Source: a virus | Reading direction: 5' to 3' (one strand) | Length of the DNA stretch: 24,348 nt | Virus record (IMG/VR): IMGVR_UViG_3300030329_000650 | Span: 10,150 to 34,497 of that record | Shown here: piece by piece, positions 5,525 through 14,369 of the stretch | How the letters are laid out: each line of letters opens with the position of its first letter | Position numbering within the stretch: position 1 is the stretch's first letter | Notes under the pieces: generated by a model | The model's database searches: none | The model's input: only the letters and a program-made list of their open reading frames with translations | Told to the model about the DNA's origin: nothing | Translations under genes and position numbers: made by a program

Positions 5525-7720
5525 ATGGCTATTCAGTTAGTATCACCTGGTGTATTAATCAGGGAAGTCGATCTAACAGTAGGAAGGGCGGATAATGTAC
5601 TCGATAATATCGGTGCAATCGCAGGTCCTTTTGAAATTGGACCGATTGATGATCCTATTACTGTGGAAACAGAACAGGATTTAATCAACACTTTCGGTAA
5701 GCCATTGAGCACCGACAGTCAGTATGAGTATTGGATGACAGCAGCGTCATTCCTTTCTTATGGTGGTATCCTTAAGGTTGCCAGAACTGACGACGATGAC
5801 CTCAAGAATGCTAATGCTGGTGTGGGTATTGCCAATACCACAACTCTGAAGATTAAGAGTTATGACGATTATCAGTCTAACTACACAGGTGCTACCGATT
5901 TCTACTACGCCGCTAAGAACCCTGGGACTTGGGCAAAAGATTTAAAAGTCTGCTTTATTGATGACTATGCTGATCAAACCCTTACTGTAACTTCTACTAG
6001 TCTTGCTGGTTCTGGTGTAACTGTTGGTTATGGTATAACTTCTGTTTTAAGTACAGTTCTTCCTGGAACTGGTTCTACTACTAGTTTCGTAGGTTACCTT
6101 AAAGGTATCATTACTGGTGTTTCTACTGACGCTGTTGGTGGTAATTCAACTATCGATGTTAAGATTGTTTCTCGTGTAGAAACAGTTGGTGGTGGTTCAA
6201 CTGAAACTAAAGTTGATTATACTGAAGGTGGTATCTACGCATTTAGTACTTCAGATAGTCTATTCACTAATCTTCCTGCTGGTACAGTTGGTAGTTCTGC
6301 ATTAACTCCTACTGCTGTTGCTGATTGGTATGATGCTCAAACTCTCCAGTTAGATAATGCAACCATTTACTGGAAAGCAGTTGCTCAAAAACCAGTAACA
6401 AACCAGTACGCTCTTGAAAGAGGTGCTAGAAATGATGCAATGCATATTTGTATTGTTGATGATACTGGAGACATAACTGGTATCAAAGGCAATATTCTTG
6501 AAAAGCATATTGCACTTTCTAAGGCACTTGATTGCGAATCTTCAGGAAATGCTGGACAAAAGATTTGGTACAAGAATTATCTTGCAGACTTCTCTGAGAA
6601 GACATATGCAGGATATAATCCATCTATAGCATATGACTCAATGCGTTTAATCGGACCAGTTAATACTGGATTCGGTGGTACGGAATTCTCTGCTATCAGT
6701 AATGCTGATGCACAGTGGGCTCAGAATGCTGGAGATGTGAAGTACTTCGCAGGTATTGGTGCTACCACTTATGCACTTAAGGGTGGTAACAACTATACAT
6801 CTGCAAATGGATATGCTGCAACACTTGGTGCTCTTATTACTTCTTACAATAAGTTCCAAACTAAGGATGAAATTGCAGTTGATTACTTAATCAATGGACC
6901 TGGTTCTGACACAAGAGCAGAGTCACAGGCCAAGATTAACAAGTTGGCAGACATTGCCGAAACAAGAAAAGATTGTGTTGCTGTTGCTGGTCCTCAACGT
7001 GGAGACGTTGTTAACATCACCAACGCTGCAACTCAGACATCAAACGTTATCGCCACTTTAGATGGAGCAAATTCATCTTCTTATCTGATCATAGACAGTG
7101 GTTATAAGTATATGTTTGATAGGTTCAACAATGAATTCCGTTGGGTTCCAACAAACGGTGACATTGCTGGACTAATGGTTAGAACTAATAGAGAGTTCTA
7201 TCCTTGGTTCTCACCTGCAGGACAGCAACGTGGTGTTCTTAACAACGCTACGAAGCTAGCATATAATCCTACGCAGGCACAAAGAGACCAACTATACACC
7301 AAGCGGATCAACCCGATTGTATTCCGTCCTGGTATCGGCATCATGCTCTTCGGAGACAAGACTGCCTTAGGTTATGCCTCAGCGTTTGACAGAATTAACG
7401 TTAGAAGACTGTTCCTTACAGTCGAGCAGGCACTAGAGAGAGCTGCACAAGCTCAACTCTTTGAGTTCAACGACGAAATTACTCGTGCGAACTTTGTTAA
7501 CATCGTAGAACCATATCTACGTGACGTACAAAGCAAGCGTGGTCTTTATGACTTCCTAGTAATTTGCGACGAGACAAACAACACACCAGATGTCATTGAT
7601 AACAATGAATTCCGTGCTGACATCTTCCTCAAGCCTAGCAAATCTATCAACTTCGTCTCACTAACCTTTGTTGCTACTCGCACAGGTGTTAGTTTCGAGG
7701 AAGTCGCTGGTAGAGTATAA
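5525..7720 (+). CDS. 18: Contractile tail sheath protein gp18
   Basis: A 731-aa sheath subunit that forms the contractile outer tail around the gp19 tube. The N-terminus (VSPGVLIREVDLT) and C-terminal core (INPIVFRPGIGIMLFGDKTA, RINVRRLFLTVEQAL, FNDEITRANF) are typical of T4-like sheath proteins. It is longer than T4 gp18 (659 aa). Residues ~145-255 form a Ser/Thr/Gly-rich insertion that probably lies in the outward-facing protruding domain. Codon use shifts there to GGT/ACT/TCT-rich, unlike the C-rich ends. The ribosome binding site AGAGGG is eight bases before ATG and lies in an inverted repeat. It is followed by gp19 after 17 bases. Confidence 0.96.
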   Translation: MAIQLVSPGVLIREVDLTVGRADNVLDNIGAIAGPFEIGPIDDPITVETEQDLINTFGKPLSTDSQYEYWMTAASFLSYGGILKVARTDDDDLKNANAGVGIANTTTLKIKSYDDYQSNYTGATDFYYAAKNPGTWAKDLKVCFIDDYADQTLTVTSTSLAGSGVTVGYGITSVLSTVLPGTGSTTSFVGYLKGIITGVSTDAVGGNSTIDVKIVSRVETVGGGSTETKVDYTEGGIYAFSTSDSLFTNLPAGTVGSSALTPTAVADWYDAQTLQLDNATIYWKAVAQKPVTNQYALERGARNDAMHICIVDDTGDITGIKGNILEKHIALSKALDCESSGNAGQKIWYKNYLADFSEKTYAGYNPSIAYDSMRLIGPVNTGFGGTEFSAISNADAQWAQNAGDVKYFAGIGATTYALKGGNNYTSANGYAATLGALITSYNKFQTKDEIAVDYLINGPGSDTRAESQAKINKLADIAETRKDCVAVAGPQRGDVVNITNAATQTSNVIATLDGANSSSYLIIDSGYKYMFDRFNNEFRWVPTNGDIAGLMVRTNREFYPWFSPAGQQRGVLNNATKLAYNPTQAQRDQLYTKRINPIVFRPGIGIMLFGDKTALGYASAFDRINVRRLFLTVEQALERAAQAQLFEFNDEITRANFVNIVEPYLRDVQSKRGLYDFLVICDETNNTPDVIDNNEFRADIFLKPSKSINFVSLTFVATRTGVSFEEVAGRV

Positions 7721-7737
7721 TTAAGGAGCACACGTAA

Positions 7738-8382
7738 ATGGCAACCGCACCAAACCCTCCATCAGTAAGAAATATCTCTCAGTTTAAAAGTAAACTGAGA
7801 GGTGGTGGCGCACGTCCCAATCTGTTTGAAGTAGCAATTCCTAACTTCCCAGATTATGTTGGCGCATCTTACAACAATGATGACAAGAGCAACTTACGCT
7901 TTATGTGTAAGGCTGCTAACCTTCCTGCATCCAACGTCGCACCAATTGACGTTCCTTTCAGGGGTCGTATTTTGAAAGTCGCTGGAGACAGAACTTTCGA
8001 TCCTTGGACAATTACAGTTATTAATGACGAAGATTTCCGTCTTAGAACTGCATTTGAAGCATGGATGAATGGAATCTCCAAGTTGGATAACAACACTGGA
8101 GCAACTGCACCAACTTCTTATATGCAAGATGCATTAGTGTATCAACTGGGTAGAGGAGCAACTATTGCATCCGAATCACCAGTTAATGATATAAGTGGAG
8201 CTGGACCTACTGAAACAGCAAACGTATTGAGAGCATACAAATTCTTTGATATCTTCCCAACTAACGTTTCTGAGATAGCATTGTCCTATGATACTGGTGA
8301 CACAATAGAAGATTTTACTGTTGAATTCCAAGTTCAATACCTTGAAGCCTTTGGTTCTGCTGAAGCTGCAGACATAAGGTAA
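7738..8382 (+). CDS. 19: Tail tube protein gp19
   Basis: A 214-aa protein that stacks as hexameric rings to make the inner tail tube through which DNA passes. The sequence shows the tail-tube pattern: NLFEVAIPNFP near the N-terminus, CKAANLPASNV, VPFRGRILKVAGDRTFDPW, INDEDFRLRTAFEAWMNGI and a closing beta region FTVEFQVQYLEAFG. Length is somewhat above T4 gp19 (163 aa), with an extra segment near residues 135-165. A good Shine-Dalgarno AAGGAG (7723-7728) lies nine bases before ATG. It follows gp18 closely and is probably co-transcribed with it. Confidence 0.95.
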   Translation: MATAPNPPSVRNISQFKSKLRGGGARPNLFEVAIPNFPDYVGASYNNDDKSNLRFMCKAANLPASNVAPIDVPFRGRILKVAGDRTFDPWTITVINDEDFRLRTAFEAWMNGISKLDNNTGATAPTSYMQDALVYQLGRGATIASESPVNDISGAGPTETANVLRAYKFFDIFPTNVSEIALSYDTGDTIEDFTVEFQVQYLEAFGSAEAADIR

Positions 8383-8388
8383 TATTTG

Positions 8389-8416
8389 TGCTATACTAAA
8401 TACTAGAACGGTATAG
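8389..8416 (+). promoter_or_regulatory. Possible extended -10 promoter and short dyad before gp20
   Basis: TGCTATACT (8389-8397) fits an extended -10 (TGnTATACT), with a weak -35 match CAGACA 17 bases upstream. CTATAC (8391-8396) and GTATAG (8411-8416) form a short inverted repeat. The gp20 ATG at 8429 lacks a Shine-Dalgarno. Support is weak. Confidence 0.25.
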
Positions 8417-8428
8417 TCTATAGCATAG

Positions 8429-10132
8429 ATGGCTAAATTATTTGGATTCTCGATTGAGAATAATGAAGAAACTCCGAAGTCGGTAGTATCACCGGTCCCC
8501 AATGCCAAGGAGGACCAGAGTGATTACTATATGACTTCGGGGTTTTTTGGCAACTATGTAGACTTAGAAGGTGTATTTAAGAATGAGTTTCAACTAGTTC
8601 GTAGATACAGAGAGATGGCATTACATCCAGAAGTGGATGGTGCAATTGAAGATGTTATACAAGAAGCAATAGTATCAGATACCAACGAAAGTCCTGTAGA
8701 AATAGAACTCTCAAAGTTAAATGCTAGTGATGGTATTAAGAAGAAACTGAGAGATGAATTTAAATTCATTAAAGAACTTTTAGATTTTGATAAAAAATCT
8801 CATGAAATATACCGTAACTGGTATGTTGATGGTAGAATTTATTATCATAAAGTTATTGATTTAAAGAAACCCCATGAGGGATTACAGGAATTGCGTTATA
8901 TTGACGCAATGAAAATGCGTTTTATCAGACACGCTGTAAAAGAAGAGGGTGATGCAGGTAGAATATCTGCTATCCAGGGTCAGAAAGAAGTTAATAGTAT
9001 TCATCAAGCATTCCCTAAGATAGAAGAATATTTCATCTATAGTACTAAAGACACCACTGGTGGTGCTTTAAGTCCATCTGCTAATTTAACTGACACCAAA
9101 GGAGTTCGTTTCTCGAAAGACTCCATTGCTTATTGTACTTCTGGATTGGTAGATAGAAACAAAGGTACAGTACTTTCGTACCTTCATAAGGCAATTAAAT
9201 CACTCAATCAACTTAGGATGATTGAGGATAGTTTGGTTATATACAGACTATCAAGAGCACCAGAACGTAGAATTTTCTATATTGATGTAGGTAACCTTCC
9301 TAAGATGAAGGCAGAACAATACTTACGTGATGTCATGATGAGGTATCGTAACAAGTTAGTTTACGATGCAAACACTGGAGAAATCCGTGATGATAAGAAG
9401 TTCATGTCTATGATGGAGGACTTCTGGTTACCAAGAAGAGAGGGCGGCCGTGGAACAGAAATCTCAACCCTCCCAGGAGGACAAAACCTCGGAGAAATCA
9501 CCGACATCGAGTACTTCAAGAAGAAACTCTATAAGTCACTTAATGTTCCTATCTCCAGAATTGAAGGAGACGGTGGGTTTAACTTGGGCAGATCTTCTGA
9601 GATCTTAAGAGATGAACTTAAGTTTACCAAGTTTGTTGGTAGATTACGTAAGAGATTTGCTAATCTATTCTTAGATCTTTTAAGAACACAATGTCTTCTT
9701 AAGAACGTTTGCACCCCAGAAGACTGGGAGGTAATGTCTGAGAACATTCAGTTTGACTTTGTTTATGATAATCATTTCTCAGAACTTAAAGATGCTGAGT
9801 TACAAAGAGAAAGATTCTCTCTTGCTATGGAGGCAGAACCTTACATTGGTAAGTACTACTCTCAAGATTGGGTTCGTCGTCAAGTTCTTAGACAAACTGA
9901 TGAGGATATCTTAGATCAAGATAAACTTATTGAAAAAGAAATTGAAGAAGGTGTAATTCAAGATCCTGCAGAAGCAGCAATGGCAGTTGATGGATTTAAT
10001 GGTATGGCACCAGGTGTAGGAGAAGAAGCAGCTGCTGGAGGAGGTGATTTAGGGGCTCCAATTATGGAACCTAACCTCGAAGGAAAGAAAGATGCAGGGA
10101 TGACAAAACTACCTAAGGGTGGAGAGATATAA
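8429..10132 (+). CDS. 20: Portal vertex protein gp20
   Basis: A 567-aa portal protein: the dodecameric ring at the head vertex that nucleates head assembly, conducts DNA and docks terminase. The diagnostic T4-like stretches are present: REMALHPEVDGAIEDVIQEA, YRLSRAPERRIFYIDVGNLP, MMEDFWLPRREGGRGTEIST, LPGGQNLGEI and YFKKKLYKSLNVPISR. This region is the standard cyanomyovirus marker. The C-terminal tail is acidic/Ala-Gly-rich (EEAAAGGGDLGAP) and slightly longer than T4 gp20 (524 aa). No Shine-Dalgarno is visible before the ATG. The stop codon lies inside a perfect late promoter octamer for the next gene. Confidence 0.97.
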   Translation: MAKLFGFSIENNEETPKSVVSPVPNAKEDQSDYYMTSGFFGNYVDLEGVFKNEFQLVRRYREMALHPEVDGAIEDVIQEAIVSDTNESPVEIELSKLNASDGIKKKLRDEFKFIKELLDFDKKSHEIYRNWYVDGRIYYHKVIDLKKPHEGLQELRYIDAMKMRFIRHAVKEEGDAGRISAIQGQKEVNSIHQAFPKIEEYFIYSTKDTTGGALSPSANLTDTKGVRFSKDSIAYCTSGLVDRNKGTVLSYLHKAIKSLNQLRMIEDSLVIYRLSRAPERRIFYIDVGNLPKMKAEQYLRDVMMRYRNKLVYDANTGEIRDDKKFMSMMEDFWLPRREGGRGTEISTLPGGQNLGEITDIEYFKKKLYKSLNVPISRIEGDGGFNLGRSSEILRDELKFTKFVGRLRKRFANLFLDLLRTQCLLKNVCTPEDWEVMSENIQFDFVYDNHFSELKDAELQRERFSLAMEAEPYIGKYYSQDWVRRQVLRQTDEDILDQDKLIEKEIEEGVIQDPAEAAMAVDGFNGMAPGVGEEAAAGGGDLGAPIMEPNLEGKKDAGMTKLPKGGEI

Positions 10133-10135
10133 ATA
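10128..10135 (+). promoter_or_regulatory. Perfect T4-type late promoter TATAAATA
   Basis: An exact match to the T4 late promoter octamer, overlapping the gp20 stop codon and 16 bases before the gp67 ATG. It would drive the prohead core/protease/scaffold genes late in infection via gp55. Confidence 0.75.
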
Positions 10136-10151
10136 ACCAGTAGGAAATGTT

Positions 10152-10394
10152 ATGACCATTAGTATGGACGATTTAATGGATGCTATTGTGGCAAATGATT
10201 CACCTTCACAGGTGAGTGATGCTATTAAGGATCTTCTGTATGCAAAAACTGCCGATAAAGTTGATGCTTTAAAACCAGAAATTGCAAACAGTCTCTTTGG
10301 AGATCAAGTTCCTGAAGTAGAAGGTGAAGTTGAAGTAGATGATCAACCAGTTGCGGATGCAACAGAACCAGAAACAACTGAGGAAGAAGAGTAA
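10152..10394 (+). CDS. 67: Prohead core protein gp67-like
   Basis: An 80-aa protein, the same length as T4 gp67 and in the same place right after the portal. The N-terminal half is helical (LMDAIVANDSPSQVSDAIKD, then a Lys/Ala helix), which matches the T4 gp67 pattern of a short N-terminal helix region followed by a highly acidic tail (here VEGEVEVDD ... PETTEEEE). In T4 gp67 is a core component needed for prohead shape and is degraded by gp21. AGGAAATG gives a ribosome binding site. The stop overlaps the next ATG by one base. Confidence 0.85.
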   Translation: MTISMDDLMDAIVANDSPSQVSDAIKDLLYAKTADKVDALKPEIANSLFGDQVPEVEGEVEVDDQPVADATEPETTEEEE

Positions 10395-10993
10395 TGGCCC
10401 ACAATCCTGTAGGTGATAATGTAGTATTGGCAGTAACTACTAGTAGTGCTCAATCAGCATCGCTGCCACAACAATCTGATACCCTAAGGGTTGTCAATAC
10501 TGGACATTCAGGTGTGCATGTTGCAATTGGATCTACTCCAGTAGCAACTACTGCAAATTACTTTGTTGAAAGTAACGAAAAAGCAGTTATCTCTTTGGGT
10601 CAACCAAGTGCTCAACGGGTAGTTTATGTTGAAAAAACTACTGGTGGGGCTCTTACCACTTGCACTTTCCCACAAGGTGTAATTGGTGCTCCATTTCAAC
10701 TTGGTGATAGAGTTGCTTTAACCAGCAATAAATCTGGTTGGAATTTCCAACATCACGAAATCACTGCTATTACTTATCCATCATTTAGTGATTCAACTGG
10801 AGATTTAGCACAGTGCGTAACAGTTACTGTTTCTTTTGATTCTAGTGGTTTTAGTGGTACTTGGGTCAATTCAGATTCAGGTGGTGGTGATGATGGGGAG
10901 TTGAGAAAAACTTTCCAAGTGGCTGGAATTACTACAGTAGGTAGTACTAATGTCCTTAATATTCAACAAGTTCAAGTTAGCGGTGACGCATAA
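10394..10993 (+). CDS. Beta-rich virion structural protein between gp67 and gp21
   Basis: A 199-aa Ser/Thr/Gly/Val-rich protein with no membrane segments. Residues 1-85 have a repeated-strand pattern (DTLRVVNTGHSGVHVAIGST, then EKAVISLG) that resembles small head-decoration or capsid-associated domains found in several marine phages. A second part (~95-199) has strands separated by a Gly/Asp linker (SGGGDDGELRK). It occupies the T4 gp68 position but does not look like the helical core protein gp68. Stops and starts overlap by one base on both sides, so it is translated with gp67 and gp21. Function in the head is an inference from location and composition. Confidence 0.8.
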   Translation: MAHNPVGDNVVLAVTTSSAQSASLPQQSDTLRVVNTGHSGVHVAIGSTPVATTANYFVESNEKAVISLGQPSAQRVVYVEKTTGGALTTCTFPQGVIGAPFQLGDRVALTSNKSGWNFQHHEITAITYPSFSDSTGDLAQCVTVTVSFDSSGFSGTWVNSDSGGGDDGELRKTFQVAGITTVGSTNVLNIQQVQVSGDA

Positions 10994-11643
10994 TGAAACT
11001 CATTACGGAAGAAATTGAACAGGTAGAATTTCTAGTCGAAAACAAAAACGGCAAGAAATCTATGTATATCGAAGGTGTTTTCCTCCAAGGAAACATCACT
11101 AATCGTAATGGGCGGATGTATCCTATGGAAACTCTTAGGAAGGAAGTAGGACGTTACAACGAGAATCACATCCAATCAGGACGTGCGCTCGGTGAACTTG
11201 GACATCCAGAGGGACCAACTGTTAATTTAGACAGAGTGTCTCATAAAATCGTTTCTCTAAGAGAAAGTGGTGCTAATTTCATTGGTAAAGCTAAGATTCT
11301 TGGCACTCCAATGGGTAAGATTGCTGCTAACTTAGTAGAGGAAGGAGTAAAACTCGGTGTTTCTTCTAGAGGAATCGGTTCTCTAAAAGCAACACGTGAG
11401 GGTATTAATGTCGTAGGAGACGACTTTATGTTAGCAACTGCTGCTGACATAGTTGCTGATCCTTCTGCTCCAGATGCCTTTGTTGAAGGGATTATGGAAG
11501 GTAAGGACTGGGTTTGGGACGGCGGAATTCTCCGTGAGAGAATGGCTCGCAAGACCTACAAAACTATCAACACTTTAGTTGATCAGAAAAAACTTGATGA
11601 GAACAAGTTGGATCTGTTTAATAATTTCTTATCAAATCTCTAA
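10993..11643 (+). CDS. 21: Prohead core protease gp21
   Basis: A 216-aa serine protease of the T4 gp21/herpesvirus-protease-like fold that matures the prohead by cutting core and shell proteins after (L/I)xE. The catalytic histidine is likely H71 in GELGHPEG. The serine lies in GVSSRG (S124/S125), and an Asp-rich ADIVADPSAPDAFVEG follows. Length matches T4 gp21 (212 aa). Likely substrates are encoded next door: LME sites occur in gp22 (E342) and gp23 (E55). It overlaps the previous gene by one base. Confidence 0.95.
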   Translation: MKLITEEIEQVEFLVENKNGKKSMYIEGVFLQGNITNRNGRMYPMETLRKEVGRYNENHIQSGRALGELGHPEGPTVNLDRVSHKIVSLRESGANFIGKAKILGTPMGKIAANLVEEGVKLGVSSRGIGSLKATREGINVVGDDFMLATAADIVADPSAPDAFVEGIMEGKDWVWDGGILRERMARKTYKTINTLVDQKKLDENKLDLFNNFLSNL

Positions 11644-11647
11644 CTTT

Positions 11648-11655
11648 AATAAATA
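11648..11655 (+). promoter_or_regulatory. Late-promoter-like octamer before gp22 (AATAAATA)
   Basis: The same octamer and the same 38-base distance to the ATG as before gp18. It lies in the 50-base gp21-gp22 gap, followed by GAGGA (11681-11685) as ribosome binding site. Confidence 0.55.
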
Positions 11656-11693
11656 AATTTAGATTACAACAAGGTAATTCGAGGAAACTTCAA

Positions 11694-12800
11694 ATGGCGA
11701 GTAGCAAACTACAAGAAATGGAAAAGGTATCGGAAGCTAATGCCGTAACAGCAAATGCTAATCCTGGTGATAAGGCTATCCCTAAACTGACAACTGGCGG
11801 TACACCCGTTACTTGGGAAGATTTAGGAGGACCTACTCCACAGAATGCTTCACCAACTAATGATTCTAATAAAATCAAAACACCTGGTGGCACCATTAAG
11901 CAAGTATCCGATGTGGTTACTAACCGTAAAGGTAAAACAGGAGCAATGGGAGTACAAAAAGCATCTGGATTAAAATCAGGTGATGAAGTCGAACTCGAAG
12001 CAGATCAAGAAGTAGTTTCCGAAGAACCTGCTAAGGAAGAAACCCCAGTTGCTGAAGAAGAAGTAATCGAGACATATGACATGGAAGATGATGTCAATGC
12101 TCTATTAGGTGGCGAAGAACTCTCTGAGGAATTCAAAGAGAAAGCAAAAACAATCTTTGAAGCTGCCATCAACGCAAAAGTTTCCGAAATCAAGGCAAAA
12201 CTTGATGAAGAAAAGTCTACTGCAATCGAAGAAGCAGTAGCAGCACATAAGACCGAACTAACAGAACGGACTGATTCTTATCTTGAGTACGTTGCTCAAG
12301 AGTGGTTAACAGAGAATCAACTCGCTGTAGAACACGGACTTAAAACAGAAATGACAGAATCATTCCTTGGTGGAATGAAGAGTCTTTTTGAAGATCATTA
12401 TGTAACTATCCCTGACGAAAAATATGATGTTGTCTCTACTATGGTAGAGAAGTTAGATGACATGGAGACTAAACTCAACGAGCAAATCGAGAAGAACGTT
12501 GCTCTGAATGCAAGACTTTCTGAGTCTACATCAGACGTAATCCTTTCCGATGTTTCTGAAGGCCTTGCTGCCACTCAGAAAGAGAAGCTCGCTACACTTG
12601 CTGAAGGTGTCGAGTTTGAAAGTGAAGAATCGTATAAAGAGAAGCTAACCACACTGAGAGAATCTTATTTCTCTAACAAAAAGGTAGCACCTCAATCATC
12701 CGCCGATACATTGATGGAATCCACTGACGGAACACCTGTTGAGCAGGTATCCGGTACAATGGAAAATTACATGAATGTCTTAGGCAAGATGAAGTCCTGA
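11694..12800 (+). CDS. 22: Prohead core scaffold protein gp22
   Basis: A 368-aa scaffold that forms the inner core around which gp23 assembles and is then digested by gp21. The first ~105 residues are low-complexity and Gly/Thr/Pro-rich. The body is acidic and coiled-coil-rich (EEPAKEETPVAEEEVIETYD, then long E/K/A helices). The C-terminus MENYMNVLGKMKS is characteristic of cyanophage and T4 scaffold proteins. A DTLMESTDG stretch gives a likely gp21 cut site after E342. It is longer than T4 gp22 (269 aa), mainly through the N-terminal extension. GAGGA precedes the ATG by eight bases. Confidence 0.93.
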   Translation: MASSKLQEMEKVSEANAVTANANPGDKAIPKLTTGGTPVTWEDLGGPTPQNASPTNDSNKIKTPGGTIKQVSDVVTNRKGKTGAMGVQKASGLKSGDEVELEADQEVVSEEPAKEETPVAEEEVIETYDMEDDVNALLGGEELSEEFKEKAKTIFEAAINAKVSEIKAKLDEEKSTAIEEAVAAHKTELTERTDSYLEYVAQEWLTENQLAVEHGLKTEMTESFLGGMKSLFEDHYVTIPDEKYDVVSTMVEKLDDMETKLNEQIEKNVALNARLSESTSDVILSDVSEGLAATQKEKLATLAEGVEFESEESYKEKLTTLRESYFSNKKVAPQSSADTLMESTDGTPVEQVSGTMENYMNVLGKMKS

Positions 12801-12841
12801 ATTTAACATTATCTCAAACAAAAACACTTAGGTAAATTAAG

Positions 12842-14281
12842 ATGTTCCAATCAGAACATCTAGTCGAAAAGTGGAAGCCCCTTTTGGACCACGATGGTGG
12901 AATCCAAGACGCACATCGTAAAGCGGTAACCGCAGTTCTACTAGAGAACCAAGAAAAATTCCTCAAAGAGGAACAAGCATTTAGTCAGGGTCATTCCCTG
13001 ATGGAATCACCAACTAACTCAGGCAACGCAGCTGCAACCCAGGGCGGTTTCAGTTCATCTGCGGCTGCTGCAGGTCCAGTTGCTGGTTTCGACCCAGTAT
13101 TGATTAGTCTAATCAGACGTTCAATGCCAAACCTAGTCGCTTATGACTTGGCTGGTGTTCAACCAATGTCTGGTCCTACAGGACTAATCTTCGCAATGCG
13201 CTCACGCTACACTAACCAGAGTGGTACTGAGGCATTCTACAACGAAGCAAACACTGCTTTCTCAGGTCAGTCTTCCAACGACTTCGGTGGAGAAGGATCT
13301 GCTGGTATCAACTCTGCATTCTCTGATGTACCTGCTGGTATTGGTACAATCAGTCAGTCTGGTAGCAACCCTGCCGTTCTGAACCCAGTTGGTACTGCCA
13401 CCTCAACTAACTATAACGTTGGTCAGGGTATGGTAACTGGTGACGCTGAAAACTTAGGTAACGGCGCAAACAACCAGTTCGCTGAAATGGCATTCAGCAT
13501 TGAGAAAGTTACTGTGACTGCTAAGTCCAGAGCACTCAAGGCTGAGTACTCACTTGAGCTTGCTCAAGACCTTAAGGCAATTCACGGCCTTAACGCTGAA
13601 GCAGAACTTGCTAACATCCTTTCTACTGAAATCCTTGCTGAAATCAACAGGGAAGTCATTAGAACAATCTATAAGGTTGCAGAGCAGGGTGCTGTTTCTA
13701 ACGTTGCACAAGCAGGTATCTTCGACCTAGACATCGACAGTAATGGTCGTTGGTCTGTTGAGAAGTTCAAAGGACTTCTGTTCCAGATTGAAAGAGATGC
13801 TAACGCTGTTGCACAAAGAACTCGTCGTGGAAAGGGTAACATTATCCTTACTTCCGCAGACGTTGCTTCTGCACTAACAATGGCTGGTGTACTCGATTAC
13901 ACTCCTGCATTGAACGCTAACCTTAACGTTGATGACACTGGTAACACATTTGCTGGTACAATCAATGGTAAGTATAGAGTTTACATCGACCCATATTCTG
14001 CTAACCTAACTGCTGCTAACGCATCAGGTGGTAATCAGTATTATGTTGTTGGTTACAAAGGATCTTCTCCTTACGATGCTGGACTGTTCTACTGCCCATA
14101 CGTTCCACTACAGATGGTTCGTGCAGTTGGAGAGAACACATTCCAACCAAAAATTGGATTTAAGACTCGTTACGGTATGGTTTCAAACCCATTCGCTGAG
14201 GGAGTTACTCAGGGACTTGGCCGTCTACGTGTTAACAGCAACCGCTACTACAGACGTGTTGCAGTTAAGAACCTCATGTAA
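12842..14281 (+). CDS. 23: Major capsid protein gp23
   Basis: A 479-aa HK97-fold shell protein. The N-terminal region (EKWKPLLDHDGGIQDAHRKA) is the removable delta domain. A cut by gp21 is expected after E55 in GHSLME, giving a mature protein of about 424 residues. Conserved T4-like stretches include RRSMPNLVAYDLAGVQPMSG, LIFAMRSRY, KSRALKAEYSLELAQDLKAI and LGRLRVNSNRYYRRVAVKNL. The preceding 41 bases hold neither a strong Shine-Dalgarno nor a TATAAATA match, which is odd for the most abundant virion protein. It probably depends on the gp22 promoter. Codons are unusually rich in C-ending forms, as expected for high expression. An intrinsic terminator follows directly. Confidence 0.97.
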   Translation: MFQSEHLVEKWKPLLDHDGGIQDAHRKAVTAVLLENQEKFLKEEQAFSQGHSLMESPTNSGNAAATQGGFSSSAAAAGPVAGFDPVLISLIRRSMPNLVAYDLAGVQPMSGPTGLIFAMRSRYTNQSGTEAFYNEANTAFSGQSSNDFGGEGSAGINSAFSDVPAGIGTISQSGSNPAVLNPVGTATSTNYNVGQGMVTGDAENLGNGANNQFAEMAFSIEKVTVTAKSRALKAEYSLELAQDLKAIHGLNAEAELANILSTEILAEINREVIRTIYKVAEQGAVSNVAQAGIFDLDIDSNGRWSVEKFKGLLFQIERDANAVAQRTRRGKGNIILTSADVASALTMAGVLDYTPALNANLNVDDTGNTFAGTINGKYRVYIDPYSANLTAANASGGNQYYVVGYKGSSPYDAGLFYCPYVPLQMVRAVGENTFQPKIGFKTRYGMVSNPFAEGVTQGLGRLRVNSNRYYRRVAVKNLM

Positions 14282-14307
14282 TTCGGATATTACGAATTGT
14301 TTCAATC

Positions 14308-14337
14308 AGAGAGATCCCTTGCGGGTCTCTCTTTTTT
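14308..14337 (+). terminator. Intrinsic terminator after gp23
   Basis: AGAGAGATCCC (14308-14318) pairs with GGGTCTCTCT (14323-14332), with one bulged T and a TTGC loop, followed by a six-T run. It lies 27 bases after the gp23 stop and closes the head module. Confidence 0.88.
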
Positions 14338-14369
14338 ATGTTATGCTATAGATTGATTCCAAATTTATT

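Noticed and set aside
8391-8416. CTATAC/GTATAG hairpin before gp20 as a terminator
   Set aside because: The six-base AT-rich stem with a 14-base loop and no T-run is too weak for termination.
14028-14351. 107-aa ORF in another frame at the end of gp23, running through the terminator
   Set aside because: It is a shadow of a certain gene, crosses an intrinsic terminator and has an unstructured composition.
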